Positions 8,624-18,240 of a stretch of 64,000 nt of DNA are shown here, piece after piece. The notes beneath the pieces are model-generated. The model was not told where the DNA came from. It searched no databases and worked only from the letters and a program-made list of their open reading frames with translations. The stretch lies in the NCBI GenBank assembly GCA_903908065.1, contig CAIVQO010000098.1:1-64000 (forward strand), written 5' to 3'. Numbering within the stretch: the first letter of the stretch is position 1; every line of letters begins with the position of its first letter. Both the position numbers and the translations under genes were made by a program. The stretch is from an uncultured beta proteobacterium (GTDB lineage: Bacteria; Pseudomonadota; Gammaproteobacteria; Burkholderiales; Rhodocyclaceae).

Positions 8624-8948
8624 GACGAAAAAGTCTCCAGGCGAAAAGTGAGTTTGTGTTGGCCGGGCGGTCGATCTACGGGTGGCGATCGACGGGTCTG
8701 GTGGCCGTCCGCTACGGTTCGACGGGTAGTCGTTTCGCGGATCTGGTGAGCCTAGAATTATCCCACATTCGACCGCCAGACGCCCGACCGGCGGCGATCG
8801 AGGGCGTTCGCGGGCATTGCGCAATTTCCGATTTCCCCATGTTTTTAGGGAATTGCACTGGAAATTGCAGGCTTGCCCGAAAGTCGGCGCTGGCGGCACG
8901 GCGCTACAATCGGACGTACATCCCCAAATACAACATTCGGAGCAGAAC
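8624..8948. promoter_or_regulatory. Divergent control region of pckG and maeB
   Basis: These 325 bases contain no gene. A -10-like TACAAT lies at 8905-8910, upstream of maeB. The 25 bases directly before it (8880-8904) are a REP-like repeat copy, so no matching -35 can be found at the usual distance. The repeat may have replaced or moved the original -35. No clear operator was recognised. Confidence 0.5.
8880..8904 (+). repeat. REP-like repeat copy upstream of maeB
   Basis: AAAGTCGGCGCTGGCGGCACGG shares 20 consecutive bases with the copy at 40225-40244. It lies immediately before the putative -10 of maeB. Confidence 0.75.
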
Positions 8949-11231
8949 ATGGACGAACGCCTGCGCGCCGCCGCGCTTGAATATCACCTCCTTCCCCAGC
9001 CCGGGAAGATCGCGGTCACGCCCACCAAAGCACTCACCAATCAGGCGGACCTGTCACTCGCCTACTCCCCGGGCGTGGCGGCCGCCTGCGATGAAATCGT
9101 GCGCGACCCGGCCACTGCCGCCCTCTACACCTCACGCGGGAACCTTGTCGCCGTGATCAGCAATGGCACGGCGGTACTGGGCCTGGGCAACATCGGCCCG
9201 CTGGCCGGCAAGCCGGTGATGGAAGGCAAGGGCGTGCTGTTCAAGAAGTTCGCCGGCATCGACGTGTTCGATATCGAAGTCGCCGAGAACGACCCCGACA
9301 AGCTGGTCGACATCATCGCCTCGCTGGAGCCGACCTTCGGCGGCATCAACCTGGAAGACATCAAGGCGCCGGAGTGCTTCTATGTCGAGGCCAAGCTGCG
9401 TGAGCGCATGAAGATCCCGGTCTTCCACGACGACCAGCATGGCACCGCCATCATCGCCAGCGCCGCGGTACTCAATGGCTTGCGTGTGGTGAACAAGGAC
9501 ATTGCCAAGGTCAAGCTGGTGTGCTCCGGAGCGGGTGCGGCGGCCATCGCATGCCTTGACCTGCTGGTCAGCCTGGGTCTAGATCCGAAGAACGTGTTCG
9601 CGGTCGATAGCAAGGGCGTGATCCATACCGGGCGCGAGAATCTCGATCCTTCCAAGGCGCGCTATGCGCAGAAGACCGATGCGCGAACCCTGGGCGACGC
9701 GATGCCCGAGGCCGACGTTTTCATGGGCCTGTCAACCGCAGACGTGCTGAAACCGGAAATGGTCAAGACCATGGCGCGCGACCCGATCATCCTCGCCATG
9801 GCCAATCCCGACCCCGAGATTCGTCCCGAGGAGGCCAAGGCCGTGAGGCCCGATGCCATCATCGGCACCGGCCGTTCGGATTATCCGAACCAGGTCAACA
9901 ACGTGTTGTGCTTCCCCTTCATGTTCCGCGGCGCGTTGGATGTCGGTGCCACCACCATCAACGAGGCGATGAAGGTTGCTGCCGTGCGCGCCATCGCCGA
10001 GCTGGCGCATGCCGAGCAGTCGGAAGTGGTGACCGCGGCTTATGGCACGGAAGATCTGGCCTTTGGTCCTGAATACCTGATTCCGAAGCCTTTCGATCCG
10101 CGCCTGATCCTGAAGGTGGCGCCGGCGGTGGCCAAGGCGGCGATGGACTCCGGGGTTGCCACGCGACCGATCGAGGACATGGAGCGTTACCGCGACAAGC
10201 TCAATGATTTCGTCTATCACACCGGCCTCTTGATGCGTCCGGTGTTCGCCGCGGCGAAAAAGGCGCCTGCGCGCATCGTCTTTTGCGAAGGCGAGGATGA
10301 GCGCGTGCTGCGCGCGGTCCAGGCCGTGGTCGATGAGGGCTTGGCCAGGCCGATCCTGATCGGCCGTCCGGAAGTGGTGAGCCAGCGCATCGCGCGCTAC
10401 GGCCTGCGCATGCGCGCCGACGACCATTTCGAACTGGTCAACCCCGATTCCGATCCGCGCTACAAGGAGTTGTGGCAGGACTATTACGAACTGACCTGCC
10501 GCAAGGGCGTCGGCATCGAGTACGCCAAGCGCGAAATGCGCCGCCGCACCACGCTGATCGGTGCCATGCTGGTGCGCCACAATTACGCGGATGGCATGCT
10601 GTGCGGCACTTTCGGCAAACATTCGCAGCACCTGCGCTACGTTGCCGACGTGATCGGGCGCAAGCCGGGGATCGAGCATTTCTACGCGATGAACATGCTG
10701 GTGCTGCCCAAACGAACACTGTTCATCGGCGACACCTACATCAATTACGACCCGACCGCCGAGCAATTGGCGGAGCTGACGCGCCTCGGCGCCGAAGAGG
10801 TGCGCCGCTTCGGCCTCACGCCCCGGGCCGCGCTGCTCTCGCATTCGAACTTCGGTGCCGAAGACACACCGACCGCGATCAAGATGCGGCGCGCGCTGGA
10901 GATCCTGCGCCGGACTGCTCCGGACCTCGAAGCCGACGGCGAAATGCACGGCGACACGGCGCTCTCGGCCGAGATCCGCCGCCAGGTGTTCCCCAACTCG
11001 ACGCTGACTGGCCAGGCCAACCTGCTGATCATGCCGACACTGGATGCCGCAAACATTGCCTTCAACCTGCTCAAGACGTCGGCCGGCGATGGGCTCACCG
11101 TCGGCCCGATGCTGCTTGGCGCGGCGCGTCCGGTGCATATCCTGACGCCGACGGCGACGGTGCGGCGCATCGTCAATGTCACCGCCCTGCTCTCGGTGGA
11201 AGCGCAGCAGCAGGCCAGGGCTGCCGTCTGA
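8949..11231 (+). CDS. maeB: NADP-dependent malic enzyme with phosphotransacetylase-like domain
   Basis: A 760-residue MaeB-type protein. The N-terminal malic enzyme domain (about 1-410) oxidatively decarboxylates malate to pyruvate; it shows [22 protein letters not shown] and a Rossmann stretch [13 protein letters not shown]. The C-terminal half (about 430-755) is a phosphate acetyltransferase-like domain. It usually lacks transacetylase activity and regulates the enzyme through acetyl-CoA. ATG at 8949 follows GGAG; the open frame upstream is not conserved. With pckG it forms a divergent pair controlling carbon flow between the TCA cycle and gluconeogenesis. Confidence 0.94.
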   Translation: MDERLRAAALEYHLLPQPGKIAVTPTKALTNQADLSLAYSPGVAAACDEIVRDPATAALYTSRGNLVAVISNGTAVLGLGNIGPLAGKPVMEGKGVLFKKFAGIDVFDIEVAENDPDKLVDIIASLEPTFGGINLEDIKAPECFYVEAKLRERMKIPVFHDDQHGTAIIASAAVLNGLRVVNKDIAKVKLVCSGAGAAAIACLDLLVSLGLDPKNVFAVDSKGVIHTGRENLDPSKARYAQKTDARTLGDAMPEADVFMGLSTADVLKPEMVKTMARDPIILAMANPDPEIRPEEAKAVRPDAIIGTGRSDYPNQVNNVLCFPFMFRGALDVGATTINEAMKVAAVRAIAELAHAEQSEVVTAAYGTEDLAFGPEYLIPKPFDPRLILKVAPAVAKAAMDSGVATRPIEDMERYRDKLNDFVYHTGLLMRPVFAAAKKAPARIVFCEGEDERVLRAVQAVVDEGLARPILIGRPEVVSQRIARYGLRMRADDHFELVNPDSDPRYKELWQDYYELTCRKGVGIEYAKREMRRRTTLIGAMLVRHNYADGMLCGTFGKHSQHLRYVADVIGRKPGIEHFYAMNMLVLPKRTLFIGDTYINYDPTAEQLAELTRLGAEEVRRFGLTPRAALLSHSNFGAEDTPTAIKMRRALEILRRTAPDLEADGEMHGDTALSAEIRRQVFPNSTLTGQANLLIMPTLDAANIAFNLLKTSAGDGLTVGPMLLGAARPVHILTPTATVRRIVNVTALLSVEAQQQARAAV

Positions 11232-11280
11232 AACGGGGACGCCACCGTGTGCCTGCCATGCGCCTGAGCGCCGTCAGCCG

Positions 11281-12417
11281 ATGAACGGCCCGCGCACTGC
11301 CCTGATTCTTACCGGGGGCGGTGCGCGGGCCGGTTATCAGGCCGGCGTGCTCAAGGCGATCCGCGAGATCCTGCCCGCGGGTAGCCCCAACCCCTTTCCC
11401 ATCCTCTGCGGCACCTCCGCCGGTGCGCTCAACTCTGCCATGCTGGCGGTGTGGGCCGAGGATTTCGACGCCGCGGTAGCCAACCTGCTTCAGGTCTGGG
11501 AGAACTTCAGCGCCCATCAGGTGTATCGAGCCGACGCCGCGGGGATAGGCGTTGCCGGAGCGCGCTGGCTGGCGACTCTGGCCATCGGCTGGATTACCCG
11601 CCGCGCGCCGCGGTCGCTGCTCGACAACGCACCATTGCGGCACCTGTTGCAGACCAGCCTCGACCTGGATCGCATCGGGCGCGCTATCGACAACGGCGCC
11701 CTGCATTCGCTGAGCATCACCTGTTCCGGCTATTCCTCGGGCCAGAGCGTGAGCTTTTTCCAGGGCCGCGCCGGCCTCGACGCCTGGCGCCGCAGCCAGC
11801 GTGTCGGCGTACCGGCGCGGATCACGCTCGACCACCTGATGGCGTCGAGCGCGATCCCCTTCATTTTCCCCGCCGTGCATATCCATCGCGAGTGGTTCGG
11901 CGACGGGTCGATGCGCCAGGTCGCCCCGGTGTCCCCGGCGATCCACCTAGGTGCCGACCGCATCTTGGTGATCGGCGCCGGGCGCATGTCGGAGGAGAAC
12001 CTGCGCCCGGAGGGCAGCAGCTATCCTTCGCTGGCGCAGATCGCCGGCCACGCCCTGTCGAGCATCTTCCTTGACAGCATGTCGGTCGATCTGGAGCGCA
12101 TGAACCGGATCAACCGCACCCTGGCCTTGATTCCCCAGCAGGCCCGCGAAGATTCAGCGCTTGCGCTGCGGCCGATCGAGCTGTTGGTCATTGCGCCTTC
12201 GCAGCGTCTCGACCACCTTGCGGCCAGTCATGCCGACGCACTGCCCTGGCCCGTGCGCACACTGTTGCGTGGGGTCGGTGCCATGAACACGAATGGCGGC
12301 GCATTGACCAGTTATTTGTTGTTCGAACGCGACTACACCCGCGCCCTGATTGCCTTGGGCCATGCCGATACCATGGCGCGAAGCGACGAAGTGCGCAGAT
12401 TCTTCCGCTTGAATTAA
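11281..12417 (+). CDS. Patatin-like phospholipase family protein
   Basis: A 378-residue serine hydrolase of the patatin family, presumably a lipid acyl hydrolase. The oxyanion loop GGGARAGYQ is near the N terminus. The nucleophile Ser lies in CGTSAGALN (GxSxG). The catalytic Asp is in WFGDGSMRQ, completing the Ser-Asp dyad. No signal peptide is visible, so it is probably cytosolic or membrane-associated. It begins 50 bases after maeB on the same strand and may be cotranscribed. The substrate is unknown. Confidence 0.88.
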   Translation: MNGPRTALILTGGGARAGYQAGVLKAIREILPAGSPNPFPILCGTSAGALNSAMLAVWAEDFDAAVANLLQVWENFSAHQVYRADAAGIGVAGARWLATLAIGWITRRAPRSLLDNAPLRHLLQTSLDLDRIGRAIDNGALHSLSITCSGYSSGQSVSFFQGRAGLDAWRRSQRVGVPARITLDHLMASSAIPFIFPAVHIHREWFGDGSMRQVAPVSPAIHLGADRILVIGAGRMSEENLRPEGSSYPSLAQIAGHALSSIFLDSMSVDLERMNRINRTLALIPQQAREDSALALRPIELLVIAPSQRLDHLAASHADALPWPVRTLLRGVGAMNTNGGALTSYLLFERDYTRALIALGHADTMARSDEVRRFFRLN

Positions 12418-12480
12418 TCTTCTAGCTCATGTTTGCATGGCAAGTGACTTATTCATAACGTGAAGTTCGCGAATAACCGC

Positions 12481-12508
12481 TTGCAGACCAGGTTTGCTCT
12501 GCTAGAAT
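12481..12508 (+). promoter_or_regulatory. Sigma-70 promoter of the PBP7 gene
   Basis: TTGCAG (12481-12486), a 16-bp spacer, and TAGAAT (12503-12508), ending 26 bases before the preferred start at 12535. Confidence 0.6.
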
Positions 12509-12534
12509 CGAACGATTAAGGAATGGGCCTGCAC

Positions 12535-13476
12535 ATGAAAAATCTGCTCATGATCTTGCTGGCTGGGGCGTTGTTCGGCGTAGGAGCGATGCCGACAGAC
12601 GCGCTGGCGGCCAGCAAAAAGAAAGCCGTCACGCCCAAGAAGCACACGGCACCGCGCGCCAAGGCGCCGCGCAAGGCCAAGGCCGTACAGCACGGCGCGA
12701 CCATGGACGACGCACATCGGCTTGCCCTGCAATCCTCGGCGGTGTTGGTGCAGGACCAGGCCACGGGCGCCGTCCTGCTGGAGAAAAATCCCAACGCGGT
12801 GCTGCCGATCGCGTCGATCACCAAGCTGATGACCGCCATGGTCGCGCTCGATGCGCAGCCCGACCTCAACGAAACCCTGACCATCAGCGATGAAGACGTC
12901 GATATCCTGAAGGGCACCCGCTCGCGGCTCAAGGTCGGTACCCAGCTTTCGCGCGAAGAGATGTTGCGCCTGGCGCTGATGTCCTCGGAAAACCGTGCCG
13001 CCTCGGCACTGTCGCGCCACTATCCGGGCGGACGCGAGGCCTTCATCGCGGCGATGAACCAGAAGTCGCAGGCCCTGGGCCTCAGCGACACGCGCTTCCA
13101 GGATCCCACCGGGCTCACGGCCGCCAACGTTTCCAGTCCGCGCGATCTCGCCAAAATGGTCGATGCGGCCCATCGTTATCCGCTGATCCGCGAATTCTCC
13201 ACCACCTCGGAAGGCGAATTCAGCATTGCCGGTCGCGCTCAGCAATTCCGCAACACCAATACCTTGGTCAAGAGCCCGACCTGGGAAATCGGCCTTTCCA
13301 AGACCGGTTACATCAGCGAAGCGGGCAAGTGCCTGGTGATGCAGGCCTGGCTCAACAACAAACCGACCATCATCGTGCTGCTCGACTCCTGGGGCAAGAT
13401 GACGCGCATCGGCGATGCGAATCGCATCAAGCGCTGGGTTGAAAGCGCCTCACTGAATCGACCCACGGCGGGTTGA
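12535..13476 (+). CDS. pbpG: D-alanyl-D-alanine endopeptidase, PBP7/8 type
   Basis: Periplasmic penicillin-binding protein of about 313 residues that cuts peptidoglycan cross-links. A signal peptide (MKNLLMILLAGALFGVGAM...) is followed by a basic, low-complexity linker. The catalytic triplet is complete: SxxK in ASITKLMTAM, SxN in SSENRAAS, and KTG in LSKTGYIS. An ATG at 12523 is also in frame, but the AAGGA ribosome motif touches it directly, so 12535 is preferred. It has its own promoter and a strong terminator. Confidence 0.9.
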   Translation: MKNLLMILLAGALFGVGAMPTDALAASKKKAVTPKKHTAPRAKAPRKAKAVQHGATMDDAHRLALQSSAVLVQDQATGAVLLEKNPNAVLPIASITKLMTAMVALDAQPDLNETLTISDEDVDILKGTRSRLKVGTQLSREEMLRLALMSSENRAASALSRHYPGGREAFIAAMNQKSQALGLSDTRFQDPTGLTAANVSSPRDLAKMVDAAHRYPLIREFSTTSEGEFSIAGRAQQFRNTNTLVKSPTWEIGLSKTGYISEAGKCLVMQAWLNNKPTIIVLLDSWGKMTRIGDANRIKRWVESASLNRPTAG

Positions 13477-13491
13477 CGCCGCCCCTGCTTG

Positions 13492-13523
13492 ACGGGCCAC
13501 TCAGCGGTGGCCCGTTTTGTTTT
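13492..13523 (+). terminator. Rho-independent terminator of pbpG
   Basis: ACGGGCCAC (13492-13500) pairs perfectly with GTGGCCCGT (13507-13515), followed by TTTTGTTTTTGG. Confidence 0.88.
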
Positions 13524-13666
13524 TGGCCCCTCGACGCCGCTGCACAGCAAGCCGCGAGGCCCCGCCGGCTGATAGAATCACCAGCGAAATCATGCGGCTG
13601 CAAGGTCGCTGCCAGCGGCCGGAACCACCCTCCGGCCGGTTCCGCCAACGTCCAATGGGCTGACCC

Positions 13667-14614
13667 GTGAATCCAGTTTCCCCCGTTTCTCCGCCGCAAC
13701 GCATTGTCATAGCCACCCGTGAATCGCGCCTGGCCCTTTGGCAGGCCGAACATGTGCGCGATTTGTTGCGCGCGCTCTACCCGGCGTGCAGCGTGGAACT
13801 GCTGGGCATGACCACCCGCGGCGACCAGATCCTCGATCGGCCGCTGGCCAAGGTGGGCGGCAAGGGCCTGTTCGTCAAGGAGCTGGAAACCGCCCTGCTC
13901 GACGGTTCGGCCGACCTGGCCGTGCATTCGATGAAGGACGTGCCGATGCAGATGGAGCCGGAGTTTGCCCTGGTCGCGATCGGGCCGCGCGAGGTTCCGC
14001 TCGATGCCTTCGTTTCATCCAAGTACGCCAGCCTCGACGACCTGCCGCCGGGTGCGGTGGTCGGCACCTCGAGCCTGCGCCGCGAAGCCCAGTTGCACGC
14101 CCGCTATCCCTATCTGGCGGTGACGCCACTGCGCGGTAACCTCGACACGCGCCTGCGCAAGCTGGATGAAGGCCAGTTCGACGCCATCATCCTGGCGGCC
14201 GCCGGGCTCAAGCGGCTTGGCCTCGGCGCGCGCATTCGCTCGGTTTTGCCAGCTGCCGATTCCCTTCCGGCCGCCGGGCAGGGCGCGCTGGGCATCGAGG
14301 CCCTGAGTTCGCGGCCCGAGGTCGCTGCCTGGGTCGCTCCGCTCAATGATCCGACCACCGCCGCTTGCGTGCGTGCCGAACGTGCCGTCTCGCGCGCGCT
14401 CGCCGGCAGTTGCGAAGTGCCTTTGGGGGCCTATGCCGAGATGCAGGGCGGCCAGGTTTTCCTGCGCGGCTTCGTTGCCTCGCCCGACGGCACGCGCATG
14501 GCGCGTGCAGAACTGACCGGCAACGGTACCGATCCGGAAGCGCTCGGCCTGCAACTCGCCGACGAATTGCGGTGCCAGGGCGCCAGCGAGATCCTGGCGT
14601 CCCTCGGCTCCTGA
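13667..14614 (+). CDS. hemC: Porphobilinogen deaminase (hydroxymethylbilane synthase)
   Basis: A 315-residue cytosolic enzyme that joins four porphobilinogen units into hydroxymethylbilane. The early motif [14 protein letters not shown] is typical. The dipyrromethane cofactor cysteine is Cys249 in AGSCEVPLG. Other family pieces are [10 protein letters not shown] and AVHSMKDVP. The start is GTG at 13667. A TAGAAT -10-like element lies at 13573-13578. It is the first gene of hemC-hemD-hemX-hemY. Confidence 0.96.
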   Translation: MNPVSPVSPPQRIVIATRESRLALWQAEHVRDLLRALYPACSVELLGMTTRGDQILDRPLAKVGGKGLFVKELETALLDGSADLAVHSMKDVPMQMEPEFALVAIGPREVPLDAFVSSKYASLDDLPPGAVVGTSSLRREAQLHARYPYLAVTPLRGNLDTRLRKLDEGQFDAIILAAAGLKRLGLGARIRSVLPAADSLPAAGQGALGIEALSSRPEVAAWVAPLNDPTTAACVRAERAVSRALAGSCEVPLGAYAEMQGGQVFLRGFVASPDGTRMARAELTGNGTDPEALGLQLADELRCQGASEILASLGS

Positions 14615-14616
14615 GC

Positions 14617-15399
14617 GTGTCCCTCGCCGGCCGCCATGTCGTGGTGACTCGCCCGGCGGGGCAGGCCGCGCACTTTGCCACCGCCCTGACCGAAGCCGGA
14701 GCGATCCCCGTGCTCTTTCCGGTTCTCGAGATCAGCGACATCGAAGACCCTTCGCCCCTCCTGGACGCCGCGATCCGGCTCGACGGTTTCGACCTGGCCG
14801 TATTCGTCAGCCCAAATGCGATCCAGAAGGCGTTGGCGGTGATCCTGGCGCGCCGGAGCTGGCCCGTCCACCTGCGCGTGGCCACCATAGGCAAGAGCAG
14901 CGAACGCGAACTGGCGCGTCACGGCATCGTCGATGTCCTATCGCCGCCGCTGCGCTTCGATTCCGAGGCATTGCTGGAACTTCCCGAACTGATGGACATG
15001 GCGGGCAAGCGCGTGATCATCTTCCGCGGCGACGGCGGGCGTGAAGTCCTCGGCGATACGCTGAAGGCACGCGGGGCGAGCATCGAATACCTGAGCTGCT
15101 ACCGGCGTGGGCGTCCGCAGCTCGACCCGGCACCCTTGCTCAAGCTCTGGGAACAGGGTCGGCTTGACGCCGTCACGCTCACCAGCAGCGAAGGCCTGCG
15201 CAATTTCTTCGACATGGTCGGGAGGCTCGGCCAGGCCTGGCTGCGCAAGACGCCCGCCTTCGTGCCGCATGCGCGCATCGCCGAGCAGGCGCAGGCGCTG
15301 GGCCTTGGACGGGTGATCCCGACCGGCCCCGGCGACGACGGATTGATGGCTGGTCTCATGCAATACTTCGCATCCAATGGAAACTCCGCAACAAACTGA
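14617..15399 (+). CDS. hemD: Uroporphyrinogen-III synthase
   Basis: About 260 residues; cyclises hydroxymethylbilane with inversion of ring D to uroporphyrinogen III. The family is poorly conserved, but GRHVVVTRPAGQA at the start, FVSPNAIQKAL, and VTLTSSEGLRNFF near the C-terminal half fit it well. GTG at 14617 lies two bases after the hemC stop. The last 23 bases overlap hemX. Position between hemC and hemX supports the call strongly. Confidence 0.92.
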   Translation: MSLAGRHVVVTRPAGQAAHFATALTEAGAIPVLFPVLEISDIEDPSPLLDAAIRLDGFDLAVFVSPNAIQKALAVILARRSWPVHLRVATIGKSSERELARHGIVDVLSPPLRFDSEALLELPELMDMAGKRVIIFRGDGGREVLGDTLKARGASIEYLSCYRRGRPQLDPAPLLKLWEQGRLDAVTLTSSEGLRNFFDMVGRLGQAWLRKTPAFVPHARIAEQAQALGLGRVIPTGPGDDGLMAGLMQYFASNGNSATN

Positions 15400-16432
15400 A
15401 GTTCAGCCGGAACAAGGTGGATGGCGCGCAGCCCTGCGTCGGCCCGTGGTGCGTGTCGCCCTCGTCGCGCTGGTGGTGATCGTCGCCCAATGGGTCGATA
15501 CGCGAATGCAGGTGTCCGGCTTGCAGCACGAAGTCGCGCGCCGTTCCGCCGACGTGGACGCAACGGCAAAGGCCGGGCGTGCCCAGTTGCAGCAGATGCA
15601 GGAAGCGCTCGCCGCGCAGCAGGCCAAGGTCGGCGTGCTGGAGGCCCGCTTGGCCGAAACCCAGAGCCAGGCCGTGGCGCTCGAGGCCATGTACCAGGAG
15701 TTGTCGAGCAGTCGCGATGAGCGCCTGTTGGCCGAAGTCGAGCAGGCGGTCGTCATCGCCATGCAGCAGCTGCAGTTCTCCGGCAACGTCGAGGCGGCGC
15801 TGATCGCGCTGCAGGGTGCCGAGGCACGCTTTGGCCGCTCGGTGCAGCCGCAGTTCCTACTGGCGCGCAAGTTGATTGCGCGCGACATCGAGCGGCTGAA
15901 GGGCATCCCGGGCGCCAACATCAGCGGACTTTCGCTCAAGATCGAAAGCGTGGTGGCCGCCGTCGATGGCCTGCCGCTGGCCTTTGAGCAACGGCCGATC
16001 GCATCCGCAAAGCGGCCGGCCGCGGAACCCAGGCCGGCGAGCGTCGATTTCTGGCGCGAGCTGGGCGCTGACCTCTGGCGCGAGCTCCGCCAGCTGGTGC
16101 GTGTCGAGCGCATCGAGCATGGCGATCCGGCGCTGCTGGCGCCGCAGCAGAGCTATTTCCTGCGCGAGAACCTCAAGCTGCGCCTGCTCAACGCGCGGCT
16201 GGCGTTGCTGCAGCGCGACGGGCGCGTATTCCGTGAGGAAATCCGCCAGTCGCGCGAACATCTCGATCGCTACTTCGACAGCCGCGCCAAGTCGGTGCTG
16301 GCGGCGCAATCTACCCTGGGAACGCTGGCCGCAACCGATGTCAGCTTCGACCTGCCGGGCATGACCGAAACGCTCAATGCCCTGCGCAATCTCAAGCTGG
16401 CGCGCGAACGTCGCGGCACCGGCGGCAAGTAA
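15377..16432 (+). CDS. hemX: HemX-like membrane protein
   Basis: A 351-residue protein of the HemX family, historically called uroporphyrinogen-III C-methyltransferase although it lacks the methyltransferase fold. A short cytosolic N terminus is followed by one transmembrane segment (about residues 29-45, VALVALVVIVAQWV) and a coiled-coil stretch rich in Ala, Gln and Glu (about 50-115). The rest is probably periplasmic. Its role is not established; it may organise heme-pathway enzymes at the membrane. It overlaps hemD by 23 bases and is followed directly by hemY. Confidence 0.88.
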   Translation: METPQQTEVQPEQGGWRAALRRPVVRVALVALVVIVAQWVDTRMQVSGLQHEVARRSADVDATAKAGRAQLQQMQEALAAQQAKVGVLEARLAETQSQAVALEAMYQELSSSRDERLLAEVEQAVVIAMQQLQFSGNVEAALIALQGAEARFGRSVQPQFLLARKLIARDIERLKGIPGANISGLSLKIESVVAAVDGLPLAFEQRPIASAKRPAAEPRPASVDFWRELGADLWRELRQLVRVERIEHGDPALLAPQQSYFLRENLKLRLLNARLALLQRDGRVFREEIRQSREHLDRYFDSRAKSVLAAQSTLGTLAATDVSFDLPGMTETLNALRNLKLARERRGTGGK

Positions 16433-16439
16433 GCCAGCC

Positions 16440-17624
16440 ATGCGCGCGGTGTTCTGGTTGCTGCTGCTCGCCGCGTTGGCCGTGGGCCTGGCGCTGGCGG
16501 CGCGCTACAACGAAGGCTACGTCTTGCTGGTGCTGCCGCCGTGGCGTGCCGAGGTGTCGCTAAACCTGTTCCTGCTGCTGAGTGCCGCCGGCTTCTTCGT
16601 CATCTACCTGCTGGCGCGCGCTGTCAGCCACACCCTCTCGTTGCCGCGCGCGGTGGCCGAATTCCGGCGTCGGCGCCAGCAGGACAAGGCATCGCAGGCC
16701 CTGCGCGATGCCTGGCGCCTGCTGCAAGAAGGCCGCTATGGCCATGCCTTGCGCGCCGCCGAAAAGATTCCCGCCGACGATCCATCCGCCGGCATCCTGG
16801 CTCTGGCCGGCTGGAAGGCGGCCCATGCCATGCGCGACACAGCGCGTCGCGATGAATGGGCGGCGCGCCTGCGTGCGGCGGGCGATCCGAAGCTGGAAGC
16901 CGCCCGACTGATGACCGAGGCCGAGTTTGCCCTCGATGACAGGCGCTTCGAGGATGCACGCGCCGCCTTGCAACAGTTCGCCGCCCGCGAGGGGCGCCAC
17001 ATCGCCGCGCTGCGCCTTTCCCTGCGCACCGAGCAGGGCCTGAACAACTGGCGTGAAGTCGCGCGCCTGGTGCGCCTACTGGAAAAGCACCAGGCGCTGA
17101 CGGCCGAGCAGGCGGTGCCGATTCGCGCCCGTGCCCTGCGCGAAGCTTTGCGCGGATTGCGCGACGATGCCACCGGGTTGATGCGCTATTGGCGCGAACT
17201 TGACGAGGCCGATCGCGCGCACCCGGCGCTGGCACTGGAGACCGCCCGGGCATTGATGGCGGCGGGCGATTGCCGCGAGGCACAGCGTGTGATCGAAGAC
17301 GCGCTGGAGGAGAACTGGGACGCTTCGCTGGTACTGGCCTATGGCGACTGTGGCAAGCCCGGCGAACCTGCCGGCGATGTACTGGGGCGCATCGCGCGTG
17401 CCGAGAAATGGTTGCAGCGCTTGCCGCGCGACGGCGAGCTGCTGCTGACGCTGGGCCGTCTGTGCCGCCAGCAGCAGTTGTGGGGCAAGGCGCGCAGCTA
17501 CCTGGAGGCAGCGCTGGCCATCGCCCCGTCACGCGCCGCGCATGTCGAGCTGGCGCAATTGCTGGAGCAGCTTGAAGAGTCGGCGCTGGCGGCACGCCAC
17601 TATCGCAGCGCAGCGGTGCTCTAG
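16440..17624 (+). CDS. hemY: HemY-like TPR membrane protein
   Basis: A 394-residue protein with two N-terminal membrane segments (about residues 3-20 and 40-60). The helical, Ala/Arg/Leu-rich repeats that follow are of TPR type. This is the proteobacterial HemY, not the Bacillus protoporphyrinogen oxidase of the same name. It is linked to heme synthesis by constant genomic position after hemX; its biochemical role is unclear. It starts seven bases after hemX and ends the hem operon, facing nudC. Confidence 0.88.
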   Translation: MRAVFWLLLLAALAVGLALAARYNEGYVLLVLPPWRAEVSLNLFLLLSAAGFFVIYLLARAVSHTLSLPRAVAEFRRRRQQDKASQALRDAWRLLQEGRYGHALRAAEKIPADDPSAGILALAGWKAAHAMRDTARRDEWAARLRAAGDPKLEAARLMTEAEFALDDRRFEDARAALQQFAAREGRHIAALRLSLRTEQGLNNWREVARLVRLLEKHQALTAEQAVPIRARALREALRGLRDDATGLMRYWRELDEADRAHPALALETARALMAAGDCREAQRVIEDALEENWDASLVLAYGDCGKPGEPAGDVLGRIARAEKWLQRLPRDGELLLTLGRLCRQQQLWGKARSYLEAALAIAPSRAAHVELAQLLEQLEESALAARHYRSAAVL

Positions 17625-17647
17625 CCGCCTGTCATCGCTTCAGGCGG
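17625..17647. terminator. Hairpin between convergent hemY and nudC
   Basis: CCGCCTG (17625-17631) and CAGGCGG (17641-17647) form a 7-bp stem with a 9-base loop. No long T tract is present on either side. It may serve as a weak bidirectional terminator. Confidence 0.5.
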
Positions 17648-18170
17648 GGTCCATCCACATCGGCGTGATGCCTTTCGCGCTGAGCCAGTCGGCCAGCGCA
17701 TAGCCGGTGCCGGCGCGCCAGCAACGAATGCCTTCCGGGCGAAAAAGCTTGTATTCGGCCAGCTCCGGCGACAACACGATCTCGCCTTGCGCCTGCACGT
17801 GGTAGGCGACGATCAGCTGGTTCATGCGCTGGAAGTCGTAGACGCCGACCAGCGTCGGGATTTCGGTACGCAGGCCGGTTTCCTCAAATACCTCGCGCAC
17901 GATGCCTTCCTCGGCGGTTTCGCCGGCCTCCATGAAACCGGTGATCAGCGCGAACATACGGCCCTGCCATGCGGCGTTGCGTGCCAGCAGCACCTGACCG
18001 TCGCGGTCGGTCATTTCGATGATCGCCGCCAGTACCGGGGTCGGATTGTTCCAGTGCGTCCAGCCGCAGGCGGCGCAGCGCAGGCGCTGTTTCGGCCCGC
18101 CATCCTCGACCTGGGTCAGCAGGCGTAGCGGCGAGGCGCAATGCGGGCAGTAGTTGTAGCTGTGCGTCAT
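17640..18170 (-). CDS. NUDIX hydrolase, NudC-like with zinc ribbon
   Basis: A 176-residue protein. The N terminus carries two CxxC pairs (CPHCASP and CAACGW) forming a zinc ribbon. The Nudix box follows (about residues 75-97, GFMEAGETAEEGIVREVFEETG). Zinc ribbon plus Nudix is the layout of NudC NADH pyrophosphatase/RNA decapping enzymes, but the protein is much shorter than E. coli NudC (about 257) and lacks its N-terminal domain. A related NDP-sugar or nucleotide pyrophosphatase is possible. It is last in the minus-strand run after hemF, with a repeat element in the 68-base gap. Confidence 0.85.
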   Translation of the reverse strand: MTHSYNYCPHCASPLRLLTQVEDGGPKQRLRCAACGWTHWNNPTPVLAAIIEMTDRDGQVLLARNAAWQGRMFALITGFMEAGETAEEGIVREVFEETGLRTEIPTLVGVYDFQRMNQLIVAYHVQAQGEIVLSPELAEYKLFRPEGIRCWRAGTGYALADWLSAKGITPMWMDPA

Positions 18171-18176
18171 TGACAA

Positions 18177-18240
18177 GAGTCGGCGCTGGCGTCGCTGTGC
18201 GTGCTTGGGATTCCGCTTCGCGGGCAAGCAACGGCGACTC
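18177..18240 (+). repeat. Full-length REP/BIME-like element, about 62 bp
   Basis: The element is bounded by GAGTCG (18177-18182) and CGACTC (18235-18240), a perfect inverted pair. An inner inverted pair is TGCTTG / CAAGCA. Nearly the same 62 bases, inverted, occur at 31730-31791 with about five differences and one gap. It fills the gap between hemF and nudC and just touches the hemF stop codon. Confidence 0.8.

Noticed and set aside
6461-8749. A 762-codon open frame on the plus strand opposite the aminotransferase and pckG
   Set aside because: It spans two well supported genes on the other strand and resembles no protein family; high GC content opens such frames.
9732-11138. A 468-codon frame on the minus strand within maeB
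   Set aside because: It is a shadow of the maeB frame with no family motifs.
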